Assembly (NCBI GenBank): GCA_902572395.1
Contig: CACGFX010000007.1
Coordinates: 1 to 53,782, forward strand
Reading direction: 5' to 3'
Length of the DNA stretch: 53,782 bases
Source of the DNA: an uncultured Synechococcaceae cyanobacterium
GTDB lineage: Bacteria; Cyanobacteriota; Cyanobacteriia; PCC-6307; Cyanobiaceae
The translations under genes and the position numbers were made by a program. Numbering within the stretch: the first letter of the stretch is position 1; each line of letters begins with the position of its first letter. The notes beneath the pieces are model-generated. The model ran no database searches. It was not told the DNA's origin and saw only the letters and a program-made list of their open reading frames with translations. Of the stretch, positions 1 through 8,058 are shown piece by piece.

Positions 1-1767
1 AAAAGACTTTTAAAAAGACTTTGGCAAACACTCCTACCTATTTTTGCTTACATCTTTTCCGTTGGATGGGATAAATTAACTGGAAGACTGAAAAATGAAC
101 AGCAAGCAAGATTTAGAGCAAGAGAATTAACAAATTTATTAGTAGAACTTGGACCTGCATTTGTTAAAGCAGGCCAAGCTTTATCAACAAGACCAGATAT
201 AATTCCAGTTATTCTGCTAGAAGAATTATCTGAATTACAAGATCAGCTCCCTGGTTTTGATGGCGATAAAGCTATGGAATTAATAGAAGAAGATTTAGGA
301 AATAAAATAGATGAGATTTTTTTAGAAATTGATAAGCAGCCAATTTCTGCTGCCTCTTTAGGTCAAGTGCATAAAGCTAAATTAAAAAATGAAGAGATCG
401 TTGCAATAAAAGTACAACGACCAGGTTTAAGAGAACAAATAACCTTAGACCTTTACATTGTAAGGAATATTGCTTATTGGCTAAAAAACAATATCGGATT
501 GATCAGAAGTGATCTAGTTGCTTTGATTGATGAATTAGGCAAGAGAGTTTTTGAAGAGATGGATTATCTAAACGAAGCTGCAAATGCAGAAAAATTTAGA
601 GATATGCATAAACATAACAAGATGATTGCCGTACCAAAAATTTATAAAGAAATAACTTCAAGAAGAGTTTTAGCAATGGAATGGATAGACGGTACAAAAT
701 TAACAAATTTAGAGGACGTAAAAAAATTAGGAATTAATCCTGATGACATGATTGATATAGGAGTGCAATGCAGTTTAGAACAGCTTCTAGAACATGGTTT
801 TTTTCATGCAGACCCGCATCCAGGAAATTTATTAGCCTTAGAAGATGGAAGATTATGTTATCTAGATTTTGGAATGATGAGCGAAGTTTCCAGAGAATCT
901 AGGTCAGGATTAATACAGGCAGTAGTTCACTTAGTAAATAAAAACTTCGATAAATTGTCTCAAGATTTTGTAAAATTAGGATTTTTATCAGAGGAAGTTA
1001 ATCTAGAACCAATTGTTCCAGCATTTCAAGATGTTTTCATTAACGCCGTTGAACAAGGAGTTTCGAAAATGGATTTTAAAAGCGTTACTGACGATATGTC
1101 TGGTGTTATGTATAAATTCCCTTTCAGACTACCTCCGTATTATGCTCTTATAATTAGATCATTACTTACTCTAGAAGGAATAGCTTTAAGCGTAGATCCA
1201 AACTTCAAAATATTAGGAGCAGCTTATCCCTATTTTGCAAGAAGATTAATGGAAGACCCTGATCCACAATTGAGGGAAAGCCTTAAAGAAATGCTTTTTG
1301 ATAATAAGAAATTTAAATGGGATCGTTTAGAAGATCTTCTTTCTAACGCTGCAAAGCAAACAAACCTCGATTTAGAAAAACTTTTAGACGAAGTTATAAA
1401 TCTTCTCTTTTCTTCAAATGGAGGATTTCTTAGAAATGAGATAGTTGAAGGTTTAACAAATCAGATAGATTTACTTAGTCTAAAAATATTGAAAAGTTTA
1501 AATAATTATCTTCCAAAATCAATTAAATTTAATACTACTAACGAAAATAATAACTTGAGTGACCTTATAATGTATGTTGAACCATTGAGAAACTTTTTAG
1601 AGATTTTACAAAAAGTGCCGGGGTATTCAATTGACATTTTTCTAAAAAGAGTGCCAAGACTTATTAATGAGCCCTATACAAAAGAAATGGGTATAAAAAT
1701 TGCAAAAAAAGTAACTGAAAAAGGAGTAGTAAGACTTGTTAAGATTGCCGCTGGTGCAAATATATAA
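1..1767 (+). CDS. ABC1/UbiB (AarF)-family atypical kinase, 5' end outside window
   Basis: The reading frame is open from base 1, so the gene begins upstream; about 588 codons are present. The family is an atypical protein-kinase-like ATPase linked to quinone and isoprenoid lipid metabolism at membranes. Before the first internal Met (base 274) the frame encodes the diagnostic KxGQ motif, in 'FVKAGQALSTRPDI'. Further on come the Ala-rich loop 'SAASLGQVHKAK', the ATP-binding Lys in 'VAIKVQRPG', the catalytic segment 'HGFFHADPHPGN' and the metal-binding 'YLDFGMM', in family order. A long C-terminal region of about 250 residues follows. The next gene starts directly after its stop codon, suggesting one transcript. 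Family assignment is firm; the substrate is unknown. Cyanobacteria carry several paralogues and I cannot tell which one this is. Confidence 0.93.
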   Translation, partial: KRLLKRLWQTLLPIFAYIFSVGWDKLTGRLKNEQQARFRARELTNLLVELGPAFVKAGQALSTRPDIIPVILLEELSELQDQLPGFDGDKAMELIEEDLGNKIDEIFLEIDKQPISAASLGQVHKAKLKNEEIVAIKVQRPGLREQITLDLYIVRNIAYWLKNNIGLIRSDLVALIDELGKRVFEEMDYLNEAANAEKFRDMHKHNKMIAVPKIYKEITSRRVLAMEWIDGTKLTNLEDVKKLGINPDDMIDIGVQCSLEQLLEHGFFHADPHPGNLLALEDGRLCYLDFGMMSEVSRESRSGLIQAVVHLVNKNFDKLSQDFVKLGFLSEEVNLEPIVPAFQDVFINAVEQGVSKMDFKSVTDDMSGVMYKFPFRLPPYYALIIRSLLTLEGIALSVDPNFKILGAAYPYFARRLMEDPDPQLRESLKEMLFDNKKFKWDRLEDLLSNAAKQTNLDLEKLLDEVINLLFSSNGGFLRNEIVEGLTNQIDLLSLKILKSLNNYLPKSIKFNTTNENNNLSDLIMYVEPLRNFLEILQKVPGYSIDIFLKRVPRLINEPYTKEMGIKIAKKVTEKGVVRLVKIAAGANI

Positions 1768-2340
1768 ATGAAGTTTAATAAATTTTTAAAATTTAAAATA
1801 TTTTTTATTTTACTAATTTCTCCATTATTTTTTAATGCTCCAAAAGCTTATGCTGCTGAAGAAATTAAAATCACTTATAGCATATTTTCTAGAACAATTA
1901 AAGTAAATTCTTTAAAAACTTTTGCTAAAGAAGGTAAATCCACAAGACAATTAAAGAGAATTTTGAAAGCAACTGGGTCTCCCCATAAAGAAATTAGAAA
2001 AGTTTTAAACAAAGATTTTGAAGTTCCTATTACCGTTGCAAGCAAACTAGTATATTCTGAAATAGGAAATGTTTTTTTAACAAGACTTTCATCTATTATC
2101 CACCCACCCAGAGCAACTGATGAAAGAACAGGTATGCTGGCCCTTAGAGCAAGCGTAATTCAAGGAATTAACATAGGAAATGGAAAAATAAATCTAGTAA
2201 ATTTTTTTGAAGGATATCCAACTAAAACTGTAATTTTAGATGTCAGCGCTTTGAGCAAAGTTATGAATAAAGTAGAATCGATTTCAGAATTATTAACCTT
2301 TTTCACCAATTCCCCTCTAGAAAAAATCAAAACAAATTAA
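1768..2340 (+). CDS. Secreted stand-alone DUF1400 protein
   Basis: The 190-aa product starts with a signal peptide: a Lys-rich start, a hydrophobic stretch of Phe, Ile and Leu, then 'APKAYAAEE' as a likely cleavage site near residue 30. The rest resembles DUF1400, a region normally found at the N-terminus of cyanobacterial alpha/beta hydrolases. The match rests on 'ITYSIFSRTIKVNSLKTFAK', the 'GMLALRASVIQG' segment and the end 'EGYPTKTVILDVSAL'. No hydrolase domain follows (no GxSxG nucleophile motif), so the module stands alone. The ATG directly follows the stop of the ABC1 kinase gene, and thrC begins 6 bases after its own stop. That implies co-transcription. Its function is unknown; it is probably periplasmic or lumenal. 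Confidence 0.75.
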   Translation: MKFNKFLKFKIFFILLISPLFFNAPKAYAAEEIKITYSIFSRTIKVNSLKTFAKEGKSTRQLKRILKATGSPHKEIRKVLNKDFEVPITVASKLVYSEIGNVFLTRLSSIIHPPRATDERTGMLALRASVIQGINIGNGKINLVNFFEGYPTKTVILDVSALSKVMNKVESISELLTFFTNSPLEKIKTN

Positions 2341-2346
2341 ACCAAC

Positions 2347-3450
2347 ATGGCGTTATTCAATAAAATAAAAAATAAACTGCGTATTAATTACAGAAAAAAA
2401 AGATGGCCAGGTCTAATAGAAGCTTATAAACAATATCTTCCCGTTACAAAGAAAACTCCTATTATTTCCCTAAATGAAGGAAATACACCACTAATTCTAA
2501 GCGAGTCAATTAGCAACTTAATTGGAAATGGAACAAAAGTTTTTTTAAAATATGATGGCCTTAATCCAACAGGGTCTTTTAAAGATCGTGGAATGACTAT
2601 GGCAATTAGCAAAGCAAAAGAAGAAGGCCGTGAAGCAGTAATTTGTGCAAGTACTGGAAATACCTCTGCAGCAGCAGCAGCATATGCTTCGAGAGGAGGA
2701 TTAAAACCTTATGTTTTAATCCCAGAAGGATTTGTTGCACAAGGCAAGCTTGCGCAAGCATTGATGTATGGCGCTGAGATAATATCTATTAATGGTAACT
2801 TTGATAAGGCTCTTGAAATTGTTAGAGATTTATCCTCGGAACATCCTATAGAACTTGTTAATTCTGTTAATCCTTATCGAATACAAGGACAAAAGACGGC
2901 AGCTTTTGAAATAGTTGATGACTTAGGTTATGCTCCTGATTGGCTTTGTATTCCAATGGGTAATGCAGGAAACATAACTGCTTATTGGATGGGATTTAAA
3001 GAATATTCAAAAATAAAAAGAAATTTGAAATTACCAATAATGATGGGCTTTCAGTCTGAAGGCTCTGCTCCATTAGTAAAAAATATAATAGTTAAGGATC
3101 CAGAAACAATTGCAACTGCAATAAGAATTGGAAATCCTGTAAATAGAGATAAGGCAAAAAAAGTAAGGAAGGAGAGTAAAGGAGACTTTCAGTCAGTTAC
3201 AGATGAAGAAATAATCAATGCTTATAAAATTCTTGCCAAAGAGGGTGTATTTTGTGAACCTGCTAGTGCAGCATCAGTTGCTGGACTAATTAAAAATAAA
3301 AATAGAATTCAGAAAAAATCCAATATTGTTTGTGTTCTTACTGGAAATGGATTGAAAGATCCTGATTGCGCCATAAAGAATAACGATGCGGTTTTCAGAA
3401 AAAATATAGAACCATCATTAAAAAATATAACTAAAATCTTAGGATATTAA
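2347..3450 (+). CDS. thrC: Threonine synthase
   Basis: The 367-aa protein is a PLP-dependent fold-type II enzyme that converts O-phospho-homoserine to threonine, the last step of threonine synthesis. The PLP lysine is K79 in '[11 protein letters not shown]', preceded by 'EGNTPLI'. A phosphate-binding Gly-rich segment '[10 protein letters not shown]' and the C-terminal '[10 protein letters not shown]' are typical of bacterial ThrC. The length fits the short bacterial and cyanobacterial form. The gene sits 6 bases after the DUF1400 gene on the same strand. A 336-base non-coding segment separates it from dnaN. Confidence 0.96.
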   Translation: MALFNKIKNKLRINYRKKRWPGLIEAYKQYLPVTKKTPIISLNEGNTPLILSESISNLIGNGTKVFLKYDGLNPTGSFKDRGMTMAISKAKEEGREAVICASTGNTSAAAAAYASRGGLKPYVLIPEGFVAQGKLAQALMYGAEIISINGNFDKALEIVRDLSSEHPIELVNSVNPYRIQGQKTAAFEIVDDLGYAPDWLCIPMGNAGNITAYWMGFKEYSKIKRNLKLPIMMGFQSEGSAPLVKNIIVKDPETIATAIRIGNPVNRDKAKKVRKESKGDFQSVTDEEIINAYKILAKEGVFCEPASAASVAGLIKNKNRIQKKSNIVCVLTGNGLKDPDCAIKNNDAVFRKNIEPSLKNITKILGY

Positions 3451-3497
3451 AATCCAAAATAAAAAGTGTCTGTGGAAATCAATTAAAAACAAACATC

Positions 3498-3581
3498 ATT
3501 TGTTGAAAAATACATAATAAGTAATCCTATTTGTTGAATAAATTTAAATTTTTCAGATAAAGAAAAAACTACTCAACAAAT
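3498..3581. repeat. Three copies of the 9-mer ATTTGTTGA (two direct, one inverted)
   Basis: ATTTGTTGA occurs on the plus strand at 3498-3506 and 3529-3537 and on the minus strand at 3573-3581. The latter two also share a preceding T. Three exact 9-mers with two G residues within 84 bases is unlikely by chance, even at this base composition. They could be binding sites for a replication initiator or for a regulator of dnaN. Confidence 0.6.
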
Positions 3582-3677
3582 AAAAAATTTTTTTCACATG
3601 TTTTTGTGTACATAAACAGTGTTATAAAGGTATTAATTTTAAGAATTCCACAGTTCCCACAAGAACTACTATTACTA

Positions 3678-3701
3678 ATTTATTTATTTATTTATTTATT
3701 T
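3678..3701 (+). repeat. ATTT tetranucleotide tandem repeat
   Basis: Five exact ATTT units (3678-3697) are followed by a near-perfect sixth. The surrounding stretch is almost pure A+T, as expected for an easily melted DNA element next to an origin. It could also be a neutral microsatellite of variable length. Confidence 0.75.
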
Positions 3702-3731
3702 TTATATTGGAAAAATTAAAAAATTAATTTA

Positions 3732-3760
3732 TTGAATTTAATTTACGATAAAAGTATATT
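3732..3760 (+). promoter_or_regulatory. Probable sigma70-type promoter of dnaN
   Basis: A -35-like TTGAAT (3732-3737) and a -10-like TATATT (3755-3760) are separated by 17 bases. Transcription would start near 3767, giving a leader of about 20 bases before the dnaN ATG. In such AT-rich DNA chance matches are common, so this is a candidate. Confidence 0.45.
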
Positions 3761-3786
3761 GTATTTGTAAAAAGTTCCAAATTCCT

Positions 3787-4944
3787 ATGGAAATTATTTG
3801 TAATCAAAATGAATTAAATAATGCTATACAACTAGTAAGCAAAGCAGTTGCTTCAAGACCCACGCATCCAATTCTTGCCAATATACTTTTAACAGCTGAC
3901 GAAGGAACTAATAAAATTAGTATGACAGGATTTGACCTGAATTTAGGAATACAAACTTCTTTTGATGGAACTGTTAAAAATAGTGGAGCTATTACTATAC
4001 CTTCAAAACTTATATCCGAAATAGTAAACAAACTACCTGTCGAAACTCCTGTCTCTTTAAAAGTTGAAGATAATTTAGATAATATTTTAATCAAAAGTGA
4101 CAGAGGTTCTTTTAACCTTAAAGGAATCCCCTCTGATGAATATCCTAATTTACCATTTGTTGAAAGTGGTACTTCTTTGAATATTGATCCAAGTTCTTTT
4201 TTAAAGGCTTTAAAAACTACCATGTTTGCTAGTAGTAATGATGATTCAAAACAATTACTCACAGGTGTTAATTTCACATTTAAACCAAATTACCTAGAGT
4301 CTGCTTCAACAGACGGTCATAGATTGGCTGTTGCTTTAATTGGCAATGAAGAATATATCAAAAATAAAGAAAACTTATCTGCAAATGATGGAGATTTGTC
4401 AGTTACTATTCCAACTAGATCATTAAGAGAAATTGAAAAACTAGTATCTTTGAAAAGCTCAGAAAATTCAATAAAGCTTTTTTATGACAAAGGTCAAGTA
4501 GTATTTATTTCTTCTAATCAAATAATTACTACAAGAACCCTAGAAGGTACTTATCCTAATTATTCACAATTAATTCCTGATTCTTTTTCTAAAATTCTGA
4601 ATTTTAATACAAAAAAATTAATTGATGCATTAGAAAGAATTGCTGTTTTAGCTGATCAGCAAAGTAGTGTTGTAAAAATCAAATTAGATAATACAGATTT
4701 AGCTTCTATCAGTGCAGATGCCCAAGATATTGGAAATGCAAATGAATTAATACCTGTTTCTTACTCAGGAGAAAATTTTGATATTGCATTTAATGTTAGA
4801 TATCTGTTAGAAGGTTTAAAAGTTATTTCTTCTGAAAACGTACTTTTAAAATGTAATATTGCCACTACTCCAGCTGTTTTTGTGCCAGAAGATACTCTTA
4901 ATTCTTTTACTTATTTAGTTATGCCAGTGCAGGTTCGTTCTTAA
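3787..4944 (+). CDS. dnaN: DNA polymerase III sliding clamp (beta subunit)
   Basis: The 385-aa protein is the ring-shaped processivity factor of the replicative polymerase, made of three similar domains. It starts 'MEIICNQNELNNAIQLVSKA', typical of DnaN. It contains 'RPTHPILANILL', the central 'STDGHRLAV' segment and the C-terminal 'YLVMPVQ(V)R' end that shapes the peptide-binding pocket. Length and ends match full-length clamps. The ATG follows a 336-base non-coding region and no Shine-Dalgarno sequence is visible. The PRC-barrel gene starts one base after the stop codon and is almost certainly co-transcribed. No dnaA gene is nearby in this window. Confidence 0.98.
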   Translation: MEIICNQNELNNAIQLVSKAVASRPTHPILANILLTADEGTNKISMTGFDLNLGIQTSFDGTVKNSGAITIPSKLISEIVNKLPVETPVSLKVEDNLDNILIKSDRGSFNLKGIPSDEYPNLPFVESGTSLNIDPSSFLKALKTTMFASSNDDSKQLLTGVNFTFKPNYLESASTDGHRLAVALIGNEEYIKNKENLSANDGDLSVTIPTRSLREIEKLVSLKSSENSIKLFYDKGQVVFISSNQIITTRTLEGTYPNYSQLIPDSFSKILNFNTKKLIDALERIAVLADQQSSVVKIKLDNTDLASISADAQDIGNANELIPVSYSGENFDIAFNVRYLLEGLKVISSENVLLKCNIATTPAVFVPEDTLNSFTYLVMPVQVRS

Positions 4945-4945
4945 C

Positions 4946-5653
4946 TTGAAATTACCTAAAGAAATTTTATTAAGTGAATTATTAAATTATAGTGTTAAGG
5001 GTAATATGGCCCTTAATTATGGAAATGGAGAAAATGTTTGGATGCATCCTCCAGTTCATAGGATTTTAGGATGGTACTCTCGTCCTTCAAATTTTGATTT
5101 AAAGAGAAATGTTTGGCGATTAAATCAAATTTCTCAAATCATAGATAATGAAATTTATGTCAAAGGTGATCCGGCAATTTCCGATTTAGCAACTTTAAAT
5201 AGGTTTCCAACTCTAATAGAAGCTAATTTGATAAATGTAAATGGATCAAAAATAGGAGTTATTGCAGATTTTTTATTTGAAATTAAAACCGGTAAAATTA
5301 AATATTACTTAGTTTCTAGATCTAACCCCAAGATTCCAGGTTCTAGTAGATGGAAATTAAATATTGAAAATATTAATGATCAACAACCTGGATTGGTATT
5401 TTGTAAAAGTAATTCTTTAGATAATTTATCTTTAATCAAATCAAGTATTAAAAATGAATTTATGCAAAAAGGGAAAAAAATTATTGATAGGTTTGATGAT
5501 ATGAAAAATATTGCTTCTAATCGATTAGAGGAATGGCTTGAAGAAGATGAAGATATTAGCCAAAACTTAGATTATAAACAAAAAAGTTTTTATAATGATG
5601 CTAGAACATCCATACCGCTTAGTGAAAAAAGAGAAGATGATCCTTGGATATAA
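4946..5653 (+). CDS. PRC-barrel domain protein
   Basis: The 235-aa protein starts with TTG one base after dnaN. Residues about 75-150 resemble a PRC-barrel: 'SKIGVIADFLFEIKTGKIKY' followed by a beta-rich stretch. An N-terminal segment of the same kind (residues 5-60) has 'LLSELLNYSVKG'. The C-terminal third is charged and probably disordered, with 'EEWLEEDEDIS', ending in 'DDPWI'. PRC-barrels occur in RNA-processing and photosynthetic assembly proteins; a specific role here is not known. The position between dnaN and purL is the arrangement I recall from Prochlorococcus. A later start cannot be excluded, but the extended N-terminus is part of the barrel-like region. Confidence 0.8.
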   Translation: MKLPKEILLSELLNYSVKGNMALNYGNGENVWMHPPVHRILGWYSRPSNFDLKRNVWRLNQISQIIDNEIYVKGDPAISDLATLNRFPTLIEANLINVNGSKIGVIADFLFEIKTGKIKYYLVSRSNPKIPGSSRWKLNIENINDQQPGLVFCKSNSLDNLSLIKSSIKNEFMQKGKKIIDRFDDMKNIASNRLEEWLEEDEDISQNLDYKQKSFYNDARTSIPLSEKREDDPWI

Positions 5654-5656
5654 AGT

Positions 5657-8014
5657 ATGATACATCAAGAAAATCAAGAAAATCAAGAAAATCATGATCT
5701 TTATGATCTTAATGAGGCCCTCAAAAATGAAAATTTAACACTTAATGACTACGAAGAAATTTGTAAAAGATTGAATAGAAAACCTAACAGAACAGAATTA
5801 GGCATGTTCGGTGTTATGTGGTCCGAACATTGTTGTTATAGAAATTCAAAACCTTTACTATCTAAATTCCCCACTAAAGGTAAAAATGTTTTAGTTGGAC
5901 CTGGAGAGAATGCTGGCGTTATTGATGTTGGAAATAATCAAAAACTTGTTTTTAAAATAGAAAGTCATAATCATCCGTCTGCTATTGAACCTTTTCAAGG
6001 TGCTGCAACAGGTGTAGGAGGGATTTTAAGAGATATATTTACCATGGGTGCAAGGCCAATTGCAATATTGAATTCATTGAGATTCGGAAACCTCGATAGA
6101 TCATCAAATGTTGATTTACTGCGAAATGTTGTATCAGGTATTGCCCATTATGGGAATTGTGTCGGTGTGCCGACTGTTGGAGGTGAAATTGACTTCGATG
6201 ATAGTTATTCCGGAAATCCGTTAGTGAATGTTATGGCTTTAGGACTTTTAGAGACTAATGAAATCGTTTGTTCTGGAGCTAAAAATATAGGATCACCAGT
6301 ATTGTATGTTGGTAATACTACTGGCAGAGATGGAGTTGGTGGTGCTAGTTTTGCCAGTTCAGAATTAACTTCAACTTCTTTAGATGATAGACCAGCAGTT
6401 CAGGTAGGTGATCCATTTATTGAGAAAAGTCTTATTGAAGCTTGTTTGGATGCTTTCAAAACAGGAGACGTAATTGCAGCTCAAGATATGGGTGCTGCAG
6501 GTTTAACATGCAGTAGTGCAGAAATGGCTGCAAATGGAAAATTAGGAATATCTATTGATTTAGATTTGGTTCCTTCTAGAGAAGATAATATGTCTCCATA
6601 CCAATATTTATTATCTGAATCGCAAGAGAGAATGTTGTTTGTTGTTAAAGAAGAAAAAATTAATGATCTTATTGAAAAATTTAATAAGTGGGGGTTATAT
6701 GCCAAAGTAATTGGTCAAGTTATAAGAACTAATGAGGTAATTATTTCTCATAAAGGTAAAATTGTCGCCCAAATACCTACTTCTGCATTGTCTGATGATA
6801 CCCCTCTCAATTTTCACAATGTGATAAATCAACCACCTGATTATCTCTTAAAGAAATGGGAATGGAAAGAAAATGATTTACCAGAAATTTATGAGCAAAA
6901 AATATTTTCTTTGAAGGAAAATAAGAATTTTTCTTATTCAGAAATTATTTTAAAACTACTATCAAATCCATCAATAGCTTCTAAACGATGGATTTATAAA
7001 CAATATGACTCTCAAGTGCAGTCAAATACAGTTTTTAAACCTGGAAAATCAGATGCTGCTGTAATAAGACTAAGGGAACAAAACAAAAAAAATAAAAGTA
7101 AAAAATTTTCAGGCGTAGCTGCTTCAGTTGATTGTAATAGTAGATGGGTTGCTCTTGATCCTTTTAGGGGAACTATTGCTGCTGTCGCAGAATCCGCTAG
7201 AAATGTTAGTTGTGTTGGGGCTGAACCAGTAGCAATTACAAATAATTTAAATTTTTCTTCTCCTGAGAATGAAATAGGATATTGGCAACTCTCATCTTCA
7301 TGTAATGCAATTGCTGAAGCCTGTAAAGCATTGGAAACGCCTGTAACAGGAGGTAATGTTTCTCTATACAATGAATCGAAAAATAAAGATAATGTAATAA
7401 CTCCTATCAATCCTACTCCAGTTATTGGAATGGTTGGAAAGATTGATAATGTCGAAAAAGCTATAAGTAGTGAATGGAAAAATATTGATGATCAAATTTG
7501 GATAATTGGTTCTTATAAATCAGATACGACAATTGCAGCTAGTTCTTATTTGGAATATTTCCATGGAGAAATCACAGGTCGGCCTCCAAAAATAGATTTG
7601 CTAGATGAAAAGTCTTGCCAGATTTTTTTAAGAAATGCTATTTCAAAAAGTTTTGTAGTTTCTTCTCACGATATCAGCGATGGCGGTTTAGCTATAGCTT
7701 TAGCAGAATCTTGTATTTTGTCCGGCAAAGGAGCAACTATAGAATTAAAGAAAGATTTAAATAGAGATGATAATTTATTGTTTGCAGAAGGAGGTTCTAG
7801 AATCATTTTTTCAATTAGCAAAATGAAACAAAATGAATGGCTTAGTTTTTTAGTACAAAATCAAATAAATTGCCCATCAAGCGTGTATGTAAAAAAAATA
7901 GGACACGTATCTAGTGAAACGCTGAAGATAAAAATTAACGAAAAAAATATTTGCAATATTAGGGTTGAGGAATTAACCGAAAAATTTAATAATAGTATTT
8001 CAGGTTACTTTTAA
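5657..8014 (+). CDS. purL: Phosphoribosylformylglycinamidine synthase II
   Basis: The 785-aa protein is the small-type PurL, which uses ATP and glutamine-derived ammonia to convert FGAR to FGAM in purine synthesis. It needs PurQ and PurS, neither of which is in this window. Diagnostic segments are 'GVMWSEHCCYRNSKPLL', 'ESHNHPSAIEPFQGAATGVG' with the catalytic His, and 'AAQDMGAAGLTCSSAEMA'. The C-terminal half repeats the AIR-synthetase-like fold, with 'VTGGNVSLYNE' and 'SSHDISDGGLA'. The first 12 codons contain a 9-base tandem repeat giving Glu-Asn-Gln units before the conserved domain. The gene starts 3 bases after the PRC-barrel gene, and purF follows 44 bases downstream. Confidence 0.97.
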   Translation: MIHQENQENQENHDLYDLNEALKNENLTLNDYEEICKRLNRKPNRTELGMFGVMWSEHCCYRNSKPLLSKFPTKGKNVLVGPGENAGVIDVGNNQKLVFKIESHNHPSAIEPFQGAATGVGGILRDIFTMGARPIAILNSLRFGNLDRSSNVDLLRNVVSGIAHYGNCVGVPTVGGEIDFDDSYSGNPLVNVMALGLLETNEIVCSGAKNIGSPVLYVGNTTGRDGVGGASFASSELTSTSLDDRPAVQVGDPFIEKSLIEACLDAFKTGDVIAAQDMGAAGLTCSSAEMAANGKLGISIDLDLVPSREDNMSPYQYLLSESQERMLFVVKEEKINDLIEKFNKWGLYAKVIGQVIRTNEVIISHKGKIVAQIPTSALSDDTPLNFHNVINQPPDYLLKKWEWKENDLPEIYEQKIFSLKENKNFSYSEIILKLLSNPSIASKRWIYKQYDSQVQSNTVFKPGKSDAAVIRLREQNKKNKSKKFSGVAASVDCNSRWVALDPFRGTIAAVAESARNVSCVGAEPVAITNNLNFSSPENEIGYWQLSSSCNAIAEACKALETPVTGGNVSLYNESKNKDNVITPINPTPVIGMVGKIDNVEKAISSEWKNIDDQIWIIGSYKSDTTIAASSYLEYFHGEITGRPPKIDLLDEKSCQIFLRNAISKSFVVSSHDISDGGLAIALAESCILSGKGATIELKKDLNRDDNLLFAEGGSRIIFSISKMKQNEWLSFLVQNQINCPSSVYVKKIGHVSSETLKIKINEKNICNIRVEELTEKFNNSISGYF
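5666..5692 (+). repeat. 9-base tandem repeat in the 5' end of purL
   Basis: Three exact head-to-tail copies of CAAGAAAAT (5666-5674, 5675-5683, 5684-5692) encode repeating Gln-Glu-Asn residues in the flexible N-terminus of PurL, ahead of the conserved fold. Being a multiple of three, copy-number changes would keep the frame. Confidence 0.9.
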
Positions 8015-8058
8015 ATATGAAAATTTCTCAACTATTAATCTTTTTAAGATATTAAGTT

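Larger units (their letters stand above)
3451..3786. other. Non-coding segment before dnaN; candidate replication-origin neighbourhood
   Basis: No credible gene lies in these 336 bases. Visible elements: a DnaA-box-like site on the minus strand at 3471-3479 (ATTTCCACA, one mismatch to the cyanobacterial-type TTTTCCACA); a weaker one on the plus strand at 3644-3652 (AATTCCACA); three copies of ATTTGTTGA; an ATTT tandem tract; and a plausible dnaN promoter. In Prochlorococcus maps dnaN is conventionally gene 1 and the replication origin is placed next to it. I infer, but cannot show, that replication starts here; only one box is close to consensus. The segment may simply be the thrC 3' region plus the dnaN leader. 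Confidence 0.45.

Noticed and set aside
3451..3786. Hidden tRNA or small RNA gene in the dnaN upstream spacer
   Set aside because: No cloverleaf or strong stems; the sequence is almost pure A+T with only short dyads.
3804..4277. 157-codon frame antisense to dnaN
   Set aside because: Contained in dnaN, whose protein is unambiguous; no independent signal of translation.
7012..7410. 132-codon frame antisense to purL
   Set aside because: Fully within purL, no domain, composition mirrors the opposite strand.
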